Shown: in pieces, positions 48,477 through 57,451 of the stretch
Numbering within the stretch: the first letter of the stretch is position 1
How the letters are laid out: every line of letters starts with the position of its first letter
Assembly: GCF_000016645.1 (NCBI RefSeq)
Contig: NC_009441.1
Location: 1,550,001 to 1,614,000, forward strand
DNA length: 64,000 bases
Source: Flavobacterium johnsoniae UW101
GTDB lineage: Bacteria; Bacteroidota; Bacteroidia; Flavobacteriales; Flavobacteriaceae
Reading direction: 5' to 3'
Notes under the pieces: generated by a model
The model's database searches: none
What the model was told of the DNA's origin: nothing
What the model saw: the letters and a program-made list of their open reading frames with translations, nothing else
Program-made: the position numbers and the translations under genes

Positions 48477-50780
48477 TTAATTTATTTGTACAAATTTACT
48501 TGCAATTACAGGATTTCCATTAACGATAATTGTTAAATCTTGATCGCCGTCTACAGTAAAAGTTGTTTCGTTGTGATTTACAGCTACTTTTAAAATTTGG
48601 TTTCTGAAATTAATTTTAAAAGAGTAACCGTTCCATTCTTTTGGGATTTTTGGAGAGAAATGCAATTGGTCATTTTTAACACGCATTCCTCCAAAGCCTT
48701 CCACGATACTCATCCAAGTTCCGGCCATTGACGTGATATGACAACCTTCTTCCACTTCTTTATTATAATCATCCAAATCCAAACGAGAAGTTCTTAAATA
48801 AAATGTATATGCCATGTCCATTTTATCTAAAGCAGCTGCTTGAATCGAGTGAACGCAAGGAGAAAGTGAACTTTCATGAACTGTAAATGATTCGTAGAAC
48901 TCGAAATTGCGTTTTAATTCTTCTTTAGAAAAATGATCTTCGAAGAAATAGAAACCTTGTAAAACGTCAGCCTGTTTGATGTAAGGTGAACGTAATACAC
49001 GATCCCAAGACCATTTTTGGTTAATTGGACGCTGTGATTTATCTAAATCTTTTACAGGAACTAAATCTTTGTCTAAGAATCCGTCTTGCTGTAAATAGAT
49101 TCCAAGTTCTTTAGAAATAGGGAAGTACATATCATCTGCCACTTTTTTCCATTCCTGAATTTCATTCACCGAAAGGCTAACTTTGTCTAAAATGCGTTTG
49201 TGATCTGCAGGATATTCTGAAGCTACTTTTTCAATTTGTTCAGCCGTAAAATCAATACACCATTTTGCGATATAATTGGTGTAGAAATTATTGTTGATGT
49301 TGTTTTCGTATTCGTTTGGTCCTGTAACACCAAGAATTACATATTGATTTTTATCTTTTGAGAAAGAAGCTCTTTGGTGCCAAAAACGAGCAATACCAAT
49401 TAAAACTTCTAAACCTTTTTCAGGAATATAAGAGTAATCTCCGGTATAACGGTAATAGTTATAAATCGCAAAAGCAATCGCTCCATTTCTATGGATTTCT
49501 TCGTGTGTGATTTCCCATTCGTTGTGGCATTCTTCACCATTCATGGTAACCATTGGGTACAATGCAGCACCGTTTTTGAAACCTAAATTATCCTTAGCAT
49601 TTTCAATCGCTTTGTCCAATTGATTGTAACGATATGTCAATAAGTTTCTTGCAACTTGCTGGTCTTTTGTAGCCATGTAAAATGGAATACAATAAGCCTC
49701 AGTGTCCCAATAAGTAGATCCTCCATATTTTTCTCCAGTAAAACCTTTTGGACCAATGTTCAAACGAGAATCTTTTCCTGAATAGGTTTGGTTCAATTGG
49801 AAAATGTTGAAACGAATTCCCTGTTGTGCTTTTACATCGCCTTCAATAGTAATATCTGACATCTCCCAAACTTTTGCCCAAGCGTCAATTTGATTTTGAA
49901 GTAAAGTATGATATCCTAAAGCAACAGCAGATTTGATTACTTTTTCGGCTCCAGCCAAAGTGTTTTCGTGGTTCAAAGAAACGGTATATCCACCAATTTT
50001 TTGAATTGATGAGGTTTGTCTTTTTGCAATTATAGTTCCGTAAGTATACTGAACTTTATCTACAGTTGAATCGATTGTCGATGGCGAAACATTGATGTTT
50101 TCTCCGTTTGCCAAAATCGTATTGTGCATGAAAGTCGTAACTTTAAAATGCGTTTTAAATGTTTGAGCTGTTACAAAAGCTTCGTTTGTACCTTTTTTAA
50201 CTTCCAAAGGTTCCCAGAATTTTTCTTCCCAGTTGGCATCTTCATTGGTTACACCAGCGTCGATATACGGTTTGTAAACGATTTTTGCATCTTTATTTAA
50301 AGGTGTAATATCGTATTTGATCACTCCAGCTTCGTCTAAATCTAATGAAAGAAAACGACGAACATTTACAGCGATTTCAGTTCCGTTTTTTAGAACTGCT
50401 TCAAAGGAACGATTGTACCATCCTTCTTTCATATTCAATTCTCTGCGGAAGTTTCTAACTTCGGTACAAGTATTTAAATCAAGATTTTCTTCGTTGATTT
50501 CAATGTCAATTCCAATCCAGTTTGGAGCGTTTAGTACTTTGGCAAAATATTTCGGATAACCGTTTTTCCACCAGCCCACTTTTGTTTTGTCCGGATAATA
50601 GATTCCAGCTATATAACTTCCCTGAAAAGTTTCTGCTGAATAGGTTTCTTCAAAATTGGCGCGTTGTCCCATAGCGCCGTTTCCGATACTAAAAAGACTT
50701 TCAGACGATTTTACTCTTTCGGCATCAAATCCTTCTTCTATAATTGACCAATTGTCTGGTTTTATATAATCTTGGTTCAT
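48477..50780 (-). CDS. GH65 glycoside phosphorylase, probably maltose phosphorylase
   Basis: The enzyme splits maltose with phosphate to glucose and beta-glucose-1-phosphate in the cytosol; it has no signal peptide. It has 767 residues, normal for the family. The catalytic Glu490 is in the conserved VTGPNEYENN, closely matching the Glu487 of Lactobacillus maltose phosphorylase. The N-terminal beta domain starts EEGFDAERVKSSESLFSIGNG and the (alpha/alpha)6 barrel has GGSTYWDTEAYCIPF near 353-367. The pgmB gene lies 44 bases upstream and makes the matching product enzyme, supporting maltose (over kojibiose or trehalose) as substrate. Confidence 0.92.
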   Translation of the reverse strand: MNQDYIKPDNWSIIEEGFDAERVKSSESLFSIGNGAMGQRANFEETYSAETFQGSYIAGIYYPDKTKVGWWKNGYPKYFAKVLNAPNWIGIDIEINEENLDLNTCTEVRNFRRELNMKEGWYNRSFEAVLKNGTEIAVNVRRFLSLDLDEAGVIKYDITPLNKDAKIVYKPYIDAGVTNEDANWEEKFWEPLEVKKGTNEAFVTAQTFKTHFKVTTFMHNTILANGENINVSPSTIDSTVDKVQYTYGTIIAKRQTSSIQKIGGYTVSLNHENTLAGAEKVIKSAVALGYHTLLQNQIDAWAKVWEMSDITIEGDVKAQQGIRFNIFQLNQTYSGKDSRLNIGPKGFTGEKYGGSTYWDTEAYCIPFYMATKDQQVARNLLTYRYNQLDKAIENAKDNLGFKNGAALYPMVTMNGEECHNEWEITHEEIHRNGAIAFAIYNYYRYTGDYSYIPEKGLEVLIGIARFWHQRASFSKDKNQYVILGVTGPNEYENNINNNFYTNYIAKWCIDFTAEQIEKVASEYPADHKRILDKVSLSVNEIQEWKKVADDMYFPISKELGIYLQQDGFLDKDLVPVKDLDKSQRPINQKWSWDRVLRSPYIKQADVLQGFYFFEDHFSKEELKRNFEFYESFTVHESSLSPCVHSIQAAALDKMDMAYTFYLRTSRLDLDDYNKEVEEGCHITSMAGTWMSIVEGFGGMRVKNDQLHFSPKIPKEWNGYSFKINFRNQILKVAVNHNETTFTVDGDQDLTIIVNGNPVIASKFVQIN

Positions 50781-50824
50781 TTGTTTTTAAAGTGTTTTTG
50801 TGATTGATTGATTTATGATTGATT

Positions 50825-51484
50825 TTATTTTGTGATTAATGATTCGATAAAGGTTTCATCTATGAAAGTGAAATCTTTAAAAATGAAATCAGCCTCATGC
50901 AAAATTGTTTCCTCACCAATTCCCACACTTACCATTTCTGCAATATTTGCTGCCTGAATTCCGGCAACAGAATCTTCAAATACAATTGAATTTTTTGGAT
51001 CAATGTTTAATAATTGAGCCGCTTTTAAGAAAACTTCTGGATCTGGTTTTGCATTGGTAACGTCATTTCCGTCAACAATAACATCGAAGTAAGACAGAAC
51101 TCCTGTTTTTTCTAAAATTGGTCTTGCATTTTTACTGGCAGAACCTAATGCAATTCCCTGTTTTTTATCTTTTAATAGTTTTAGAATTTTTAAAACTCCT
51201 GGAAGAACCTCACTTTCATCCATGTCAACTAAATAAGATAAATAATCTTCGTTTTTTTGAATCAGCCATTTGTCTTTGTCTTCCTGAGAAGCCTCTACAT
51301 TTCCTAATCCAAGTATAATGTCTAAAGAACGAACGCGGCTTACGCCTTTTAAAAGTTCGTTATCTTCATGTGTAAAATTTATATTTAATGACTGAGCGAT
51401 TTTCTGCCAAGCCAAAAAGTGATATTTAGCAGTATCGACGATTACTCCGTCAAGGTCGAATATGAATGCTTTTTTATTATTCAT
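50825..51484 (-). CDS. pgmB: Beta-phosphoglucomutase
   Basis: The enzyme converts beta-glucose-1-phosphate to glucose-6-phosphate in the cytosol. It is 219 residues from ATG 51484 (MNNKKAFIFDLDGVIVDTAKYHF). The motifs are FDLDGVIVDT with the Asp nucleophile pair, the Ser motif LGSASKNARPIL (about 112-123), Lys in TNAKPDPEVFL and acidic pair in FEDSVAGIQAA (about 165-175). Its start overlaps the MFS permease gene by eight bases and it lies directly before the GH65 gene, so transport, phosphorolysis and mutase steps are coupled. Confidence 0.94.
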   Translation of the reverse strand: MNNKKAFIFDLDGVIVDTAKYHFLAWQKIAQSLNINFTHEDNELLKGVSRVRSLDIILGLGNVEASQEDKDKWLIQKNEDYLSYLVDMDESEVLPGVLKILKLLKDKKQGIALGSASKNARPILEKTGVLSYFDVIVDGNDVTNAKPDPEVFLKAAQLLNIDPKNSIVFEDSVAGIQAANIAEMVSVGIGEETILHEADFIFKDFTFIDETFIESLITK

Positions 51485-52994
51485 GGATTTCAATTTTAGT
51501 TTTGCTATTTACTCTAAGAGTCAATAATCCTGCGAAAATCATTGATACACCTCCAATTATTAGAGCGTAAATAGGTTCATTATGAAAGAATTGTTTAATT
51601 ACAAATCCTAATATCGTAGCAGCTACGATTTGCGGAATTACTACGAAAAAGTTAAAAACTCCCATATAATAACCCATTTTTGCAGCAGGCAGAGCACCAG
51701 ATAACATGGCATAAGGCATTGATAAAATACTTGCCCATGCAATACCAACTCCAAGCATTGGAAGGATAAGCATTTGTTTATCGCCAATAAAATAAACAGA
51801 AATTAAACCAACACCTCCTGCACATAATGCCAATAAGTGTGTTGCTCTAACGCCTACTTTTTTTGCAATAACTGGTAATAAGAAAGCAACTGCTGCGGCA
51901 ATTCCGTTATAAACTGTAAATAATACCGAAACCCAGTCGGCGGCATCATTGTAGATTTTTGAAGTTGTGTCTGTAGTGCCAAAAATATGCTGTGTAACTG
52001 CTTGAGTTGTATAAATCCACATTGAGAAAAGCGCAAACCAAGAGAAAAATTGAACCCAGGCTAATTTTTGCATTGTTTTTGGCATATTCAATAAATCGGT
52101 CATGATTATGGTAAAACCATTCTGAACTTTTTTTGTTCGTAACTGCGATGCAATTACAAATAAAACACCAATGAAAATTAGACCAACAAATAGAATATAA
52201 AGTTCTTTTGCCAGATTGTTTTCGAAGATTAAAAATGAAATTAAAGCTCCGATACCAGCAAACAATAGCCCTAAAAGCAATTGTTTTTTTGTAGAAACGC
52301 CAGATTCTGTTTCAGAATTCGCTAAGTCTTCAGAGTCTTTTTTGCTGTTAGCTTCAAAAGCATGAAGTTCTTCCGGAGTATATTCGGTTGATTTAAAAAC
52401 GGTCCATAAAACAGAAAGCAGAAAAACGATTCCGCCAATATAAAATGACCATTTTACGGCATCAGGAATTATTCCTTTTGGAGCAACATTGCTGACATCA
52501 AAAACATTTGTGAATAGATAAGGTAAAATAGAACCTACAACGGCGCCGGTACCAATAAAGAAACTCTGCATTACAAAACCTAATGCGCGCTGCTCGTCTG
52601 GTAAATTATCGCCGACAAAAGCACGGAAAGGCTCCATTGAAACATTTATCGAGGCATCCATTATCCATAAAGTTCCTGCAGCAATCCATAAAGTTGGAGA
52701 GTTGGGCATTACAAACAAAGCCAATGAAGACAAAATAGCGCCAATTAAAAAATAAGGACGACGTCTTCCTAAACGAGTCCATGTTCTGTCACTGAAATAA
52801 CCAATTACAGGCTGAATTATTAATCCTGAAACAGGAGCCGCAATCCATAAAATTGGAATTTTGTCAATTTCTGCACCGAGGGTTTCAAAAATTCTTGAAG
52901 TATTTGCGTTTTGCAGTGCAAAACCAAATTGTATTCCTAAGAAACCGAAACTCATATTCCAGATTTCCCAGAAACTTAATTTACGCTTTTCCAT
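51477..52994 (-). CDS. MFS sugar permease, GPH/SLC45-like, probably for maltose
   Basis: This inner-membrane permease has 505 residues and 12 hydrophobic segments. The N-terminal half has QPVIGYFSDRTWTRLGRRRPYFLIGAI near 57-83, the motif of sugar/H+ symporters of the GPH/SLC45 type. It forms an operon with pgmB (8-base overlap) and the GH65 gene, so maltose from the periplasm is the expected cargo. A pair of short dyads lies just upstream of the start codon. The exact substrate is inference from context. Confidence 0.9.
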   Translation of the reverse strand: MEKRKLSFWEIWNMSFGFLGIQFGFALQNANTSRIFETLGAEIDKIPILWIAAPVSGLIIQPVIGYFSDRTWTRLGRRRPYFLIGAILSSLALFVMPNSPTLWIAAGTLWIMDASINVSMEPFRAFVGDNLPDEQRALGFVMQSFFIGTGAVVGSILPYLFTNVFDVSNVAPKGIIPDAVKWSFYIGGIVFLLSVLWTVFKSTEYTPEELHAFEANSKKDSEDLANSETESGVSTKKQLLLGLLFAGIGALISFLIFENNLAKELYILFVGLIFIGVLFVIASQLRTKKVQNGFTIIMTDLLNMPKTMQKLAWVQFFSWFALFSMWIYTTQAVTQHIFGTTDTTSKIYNDAADWVSVLFTVYNGIAAAVAFLLPVIAKKVGVRATHLLALCAGGVGLISVYFIGDKQMLILPMLGVGIAWASILSMPYAMLSGALPAAKMGYYMGVFNFFVVIPQIVAATILGFVIKQFFHNEPIYALIIGGVSMIFAGLLTLRVNSKTKIEIHE

Positions 52995-53035
52995 TATCGT
53001 AATTTGAAAATTATACGATAAGCGCTTTGCTTATC
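52994..53035 (-). promoter_or_regulatory. Two dyads at the MFS permease start, possible regulator sites
   Basis: TTATCGTA (52994-53001) faces TACGATAA (53014-53021), and GATAAGC (53017-53023) faces GCTTATC (53029-53035). The second overlaps the first by several bases. The centre GCGCTTTGC in the second recalls LacI-type operators, and a LacI-family gene ends 130 bases upstream. This is a guess: no copy was found in front of susC. Confidence 0.35.
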
Positions 53036-53117
53036 AAAACTTTGTTCTTTTCGAAGTAAAACTAAAAGCCTTGACGGGCGTAAAAGTATAAATTATTTTT
53101 TTATTAAAGCTAATAAA

Positions 53118-53144
53118 AAAGCCATAAAAATTAATTATGGCTTT
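53118..53144 (-). terminator. Rho-independent terminator after the LacI gene
   Basis: AAAGCCATAA pairs with TTATGGCTTT around a 7-base loop, with a T tract on the minus strand. It ends the LacI transcript 24 bases after its stop, so the MFS operon downstream needs its own promoter. Confidence 0.8.
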
Positions 53145-53167
53145 AGAAAGTGTTGATTTTAAGTTTT

Positions 53168-54199
53168 TTAGTCAGTAGATTCTCTTTTTATGAGATGCGT
53201 TTCTATGACTTCTGTAATGTAATTTTCAGTATGTTCTTCATCCTCATCTTCTTCCGCCTCTATACGTTCAATAAGCATTTTGGCTGCTTTATTGCCCATT
53301 TTTTCACCGCTTTGACTAACTGTGGTGATAGTTGGAGTTGAATATTTTGAAATAATTCCGTCTGTAAAAGCAATAACAGCTAAATCTTCAGGAACTTTTA
53401 ATCCCATTTTATTGGCTGTTTTAATAATCGTTACTGCAAAAAGCTCGTTTACGGCAAAAACAGCATCGAAGGCACGATCATGCAAAAGCTGGCTTATGGT
53501 AATTTCGCAGGTATCTACATCTTCGATTTTTATAATTAAATCCTCATTAAAAGGTAATCCGTTATCTAATAAGGCTTTTTCGTAACCGTCTGTTCGCAGT
53601 TTTCCAACACTTACATAATCAACAGTTGTTACAAGTGCAATTTTTTTGCGTCCGCTGTCAATTAAACTCTGAACGGCTTCATACGCTGCCGATTTATCAT
53701 CAATAATTACTTTATCACATAAAATATCATTCGTAACACGGTCAAACATTACAACCGGCATTCCCTGATTGATAACTTCTGTTATATGGTGAAAGTCGCC
53801 TTTAAACTGGGTTTCTTTAGAAAGAGACATGATAAAACCATCAATACTTCCGTTGGCTAACATCTCCATATTCAGCACCTCTTTATCAAAAGAATCGTCC
53901 GATACACAAATGACAACACTGTAACCATATTCGTTCGCAACCTGTTCAATTCCGTTGATTACAGTAGAGAAAAAATAATGTACAATTTCCGGAATAATAA
54001 TACCAATACTTTTGGTTTTTCGGTTTTTTAAACTAAGGGCAATATTGTTTGGTTTATAGTTATAAAACTTTGCAAAAGCCTGAACTTTTAGTCTTGTTTC
54101 TTCTCCAATTTCAAGACTGTTTCTGAGTGATTTTGAGACAGTTGAGATAGAGACGTCAAGTTCCTTTGCGATTTGTTTTAAGGTTATTTTACGTTTCAT
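53168..54199 (-). CDS. LacI-family transcriptional regulator of the starch locus
   Basis: The protein has 343 residues. The N-terminal helix-turn-helix and hinge (TLKQIAKELDVSISTVSKSLRNSLEIG, about 4-31) are typical LacI. The periplasmic-binding-like sensor domain follows (about 60-335, with SIGIIIPEIVHYFFSTVINGIEQVANEYGYSVVIC). It sits between the two halves of the starch locus, divergent from susC (236 bp between starts), and upstream of the MFS operon on its own strand. The likely effector is maltose or a related sugar. It is the only regulator gene in the locus; there is no SusR-type sensor. Confidence 0.92.
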   Translation of the reverse strand: MKRKITLKQIAKELDVSISTVSKSLRNSLEIGEETRLKVQAFAKFYNYKPNNIALSLKNRKTKSIGIIIPEIVHYFFSTVINGIEQVANEYGYSVVICVSDDSFDKEVLNMEMLANGSIDGFIMSLSKETQFKGDFHHITEVINQGMPVVMFDRVTNDILCDKVIIDDKSAAYEAVQSLIDSGRKKIALVTTVDYVSVGKLRTDGYEKALLDNGLPFNEDLIIKIEDVDTCEITISQLLHDRAFDAVFAVNELFAVTIIKTANKMGLKVPEDLAVIAFTDGIISKYSTPTITTVSQSGEKMGNKAAKMLIERIEAEEDEDEEHTENYITEVIETHLIKRESTD

Positions 54200-54361
54200 G
54201 AGATAAGGTGAAAAAAATCTAATTAATAATAAAGGTATCTGATATTTTTATAATTGACAATTTTAACGCTAAAAGATTACAAAAAATAGAAAGTTTTCAA
54301 CACTACCACGTTTTCGTAAAGCAATAAAAATTGCCTCAGGTCGAGCACGTTAATAAATTCA

Positions 54362-54369
54362 TAATTTTG
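54362..54369 (+). promoter_or_regulatory. -7 promoter element (TAATTTTG) of the sus operon
   Basis: It fits TAnnTTTG and lies 65 bases before the susC ATG at 54435. No -33 TTTG is at the usual spacing. Just upstream, ACGTTTTCGT (54308-54317) is a loose dyad that could bind the LacI-family regulator, but it does not match the dyads at 52994-53035. Confidence 0.45.
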
Positions 54370-54434
54370 GAATTCGAAGTAAAATTAAAAACTTAACTAA
54401 CAATCACAAACTCAAACTAATTTAAACAAAAAGT

Positions 54435-57416
54435 ATGAAAACAATTTACAAAAAGTTGTTATTTTTATTCCTATTGTTGCCTTTTAGTGTGTTAGCTCAA
54501 AACACTCTTACAGGGACTGTTGTCGATAAAACAACAGGTCAGCCAATACCAGGAGTAAACGTAAATGTACAAGGTGCTCCAAATGGTGCATCAACCGGAT
54601 TTGATGGAAATTACCAGCTGTCAAATGTTAAAAACGGAAGTAAAATAGTTGTTTCTTTCATTGGATACAAAACAGAAACAATTGATTACACAGGTCAAAA
54701 AACATTAAATGTTTCTTTAAGCGAAGATACAAATCAACTTCAAGAAGTTGTAGTGCAAGTAGGTTATGGTACTGTTAAGAAAAAAGACGCAACAGGATCT
54801 GTATCTCAAATTTCTGCTAAAGAATTCAATAAAGGAATTAACGTAACTCCAGAAAGTTTAATTGGAGGCCGTATTGCCGGTGTTAATGTTGTTGGAGGAG
54901 GAGCTCCGGGAGCAAAAGCAGATATTAGAATTCGTGGTGGATCTTCTTTAAGTGCTTCAAACGATCCATTAATTATCTTGGACGGACTTCCATTAAGTAA
55001 TGCGGTTCCAAGTGGTGCTACAAGTATTTTATCTACTATTGATCCAAATGATATTGAATCTTTTACAGTTCTTAAAGATGCTTCTGCAGCAGCTATTTAC
55101 GGTTCTCGTGCGGCAAATGGTGTAATTGTAATTACAACTAAAAAAGGAACTAAAGGTGGTGTAAAAGTTAATTTTAGTTCACAAGTTGGTGTAAATACAG
55201 TAGCAAATACAGTTGATGTTTTAAATGCAGACCAATTCCGTAATTTTGTAAATACAAAAGGATCTGATGCTCAAAAAGCATTAATGGGTACTGCAAGTAC
55301 TAACTGGCAGGATGAAATTTTCCACACGGCTTTAACAACAAACAATAATATTTCTGTAAGTGGTGCTTTATTTAATAAATTACCAGTTCGTTTATCTGTT
55401 GGAAATGTTGATAATCCTGGAATCCTAAGAAACACTTCTTTTGAAAGAACTACGACATCGATATCGTTAAACCCGGTATTATTTGACAATCACTTAAAAA
55501 TTGACATCAGCGGAAATTTATCTTTCAGTAAAAATCAATTTCAGGATGAAGATGCTGTTATTGGTTCAGCGATTAGTTTTGATCCAACACAGTCTCCTTA
55601 TCAGGCAGGTTCTCGTTATGGGGGATACTTTGAATGGTTAGAAGCAAATGGAAACTTAGCATTATTACCTGCTAAAAACCCAGTTGCAAGATTAAACCAA
55701 GAAGATAAAAGATCTAAATCTACCAGAAAATGGGGTAACATTAGCGTAGATTATAAATTCCATTTCTTTGAAGATTTAAGAATCGTTGCTGAAGCTGGTA
55801 TTGACAGATTTGACAGCAGCGGTTACAATAGACAAAGTACAGAAAGTGCTTTAGGATTTCAGCCAACTGCATTTAGTTCAGGAACATGGGTAAATTTAGG
55901 AAACTATGATACTTATACTGATGATCTTCAAAACAAAAATTTAAATGCATATTTTGTTTACAGCAAAAATTTAGGAAAACTTAAATTGGATGCTACTGCT
56001 GGATACAACTATCAGTTATTCCAAAAAGAAAAATACCAGTCAGGAGCGCTTACACAGCCTGCAGCAACTAGAAATGAAGATGTTATTACAGATCCGGATA
56101 TTAATCTACAATCATTCTTTGGTCGTTTAAACTTAGGATGGGACAGCAGATACTTACTGACATTAAATTATAGAAGAGACGGAACATCTCGTTTCTCTGA
56201 AAGTAATAGATGGGGGAACTTTTTAGGAGGTGCTTTTGCCTGGAACGTTGCTGAAGAATCTTTCTTAAAAGGTAACGAAACACTATCTAGTTTAAAATTG
56301 AGAGCTGGTTATGGTACTACAGGACAACAGGATATTTCACCGCAGTATGATTATTTAAGAAGAGTTACCCTTGGTACAGTTAATACTCAATATGTATTTA
56401 ATGGTGTTGTTTACAGAACAGCAAGACCTGAGGGATATAACGAAAACATCAAATGGGAAGAATTGTCAGAGATGAATATTGGTGTGGATTTTGGATTCTT
56501 AAGAGATAGAATTACGGGGACAATTAACTATTTTGATAAAAAATCATCTGATTTGTTAGCTGATGTATTAGTTCCGGATGGTGCTAATTTAAGGAATCAA
56601 GGATATAATAATATTGGTAATTTAAGAACAAAAGGTCTTGAATTCAGTCTTCAGTCAGATATCATTAAAAAAGATAATTTAACTTGGAATGTAGCAGTTA
56701 ATGCTACTTATTTGGATCAAAAAATCGAAAATTTAGGTCAGACAGTTGAAGGTTTCCAAGGTTACGAAGTAGGAGATAATATTAAAGGAGGAAATGGAAA
56801 TAAGGTGTTAATTAACACAGTTGGATTTGCTCCAAATTCATTTTTTGTTTACGAGCAATTGTATGATGCTAACAAAAAGCCTATTGCAGGTGCTTATGTA
56901 GATAGAAACGGAGATGGTAAAATTGATGCTAATGATCGTTACAGATATAAAAAACCAACAGCAGATTACACATTTGGTTTATTCTCTACTTTAAACTACA
57001 AAAAGTTTGATTTTACAATGAACTGGAGAGCAAGTTTAGGAAATTACATTTTTGACAACGTAAATTCTAATATGGGTTATTCAGATGCTGCTTTAAGAAG
57101 ACAAACAGACTTGTCTAACGTAAGTTCAGATTACTTAAACACAGGCTTTACTTTTGAAGATAATGGAACACAACGTTATTTATCTAACTATTATGTTAAA
57201 GATGCATCTTTTATTAAATTAGATAACGTGACTCTGGGATATACTTTAGATAAATCTTTATTAAAAGATGTTTCTTTAAGATTCTCTGCTGGTGTTCAGA
57301 ACGTTTTTGTACTTACAAAATATGATGGGTTAGATCCGGAGAAATTCAACGGAATTGACGGTAACGTTTACCCAAGAGCAAGAACTTTCTTGTTTGGAGT
57401 AAATGCAAGTTTCTAA
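54435..57416 (+). CDS. susC: SusC/RagA-family TonB-linked outer-membrane transporter
   Basis: The protein imports starch oligosaccharides across the outer membrane with TonB energy. It has 993 residues. The signal peptide (about 1-21, ending VLAQ) is followed by the carboxypeptidase-regulatory-like domain (TLTGTVVDKTTGQPIPGVNVNVQG), the plug with GGRIAGVNVVGGGAPG and GDPLIILDGLPL-like text near 140-190 and the barrel, with the SusC hallmark ASAAAIYGSRAANGVIVITTKKG near 216-238. The C terminus ends in Phe. susD follows after 35 bases. Confidence 0.95.
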   Translation: MKTIYKKLLFLFLLLPFSVLAQNTLTGTVVDKTTGQPIPGVNVNVQGAPNGASTGFDGNYQLSNVKNGSKIVVSFIGYKTETIDYTGQKTLNVSLSEDTNQLQEVVVQVGYGTVKKKDATGSVSQISAKEFNKGINVTPESLIGGRIAGVNVVGGGAPGAKADIRIRGGSSLSASNDPLIILDGLPLSNAVPSGATSILSTIDPNDIESFTVLKDASAAAIYGSRAANGVIVITTKKGTKGGVKVNFSSQVGVNTVANTVDVLNADQFRNFVNTKGSDAQKALMGTASTNWQDEIFHTALTTNNNISVSGALFNKLPVRLSVGNVDNPGILRNTSFERTTTSISLNPVLFDNHLKIDISGNLSFSKNQFQDEDAVIGSAISFDPTQSPYQAGSRYGGYFEWLEANGNLALLPAKNPVARLNQEDKRSKSTRKWGNISVDYKFHFFEDLRIVAEAGIDRFDSSGYNRQSTESALGFQPTAFSSGTWVNLGNYDTYTDDLQNKNLNAYFVYSKNLGKLKLDATAGYNYQLFQKEKYQSGALTQPAATRNEDVITDPDINLQSFFGRLNLGWDSRYLLTLNYRRDGTSRFSESNRWGNFLGGAFAWNVAEESFLKGNETLSSLKLRAGYGTTGQQDISPQYDYLRRVTLGTVNTQYVFNGVVYRTARPEGYNENIKWEELSEMNIGVDFGFLRDRITGTINYFDKKSSDLLADVLVPDGANLRNQGYNNIGNLRTKGLEFSLQSDIIKKDNLTWNVAVNATYLDQKIENLGQTVEGFQGYEVGDNIKGGNGNKVLINTVGFAPNSFFVYEQLYDANKKPIAGAYVDRNGDGKIDANDRYRYKKPTADYTFGLFSTLNYKKFDFTMNWRASLGNYIFDNVNSNMGYSDAALRRQTDLSNVSSDYLNTGFTFEDNGTQRYLSNYYVKDASFIKLDNVTLGYTLDKSLLKDVSLRFSAGVQNVFVLTKYDGLDPEKFNGIDGNVYPRARTFLFGVNASF

Positions 57417-57451
57417 TAGTACATTGAAAAACAAAATTTAAAACATACAAA

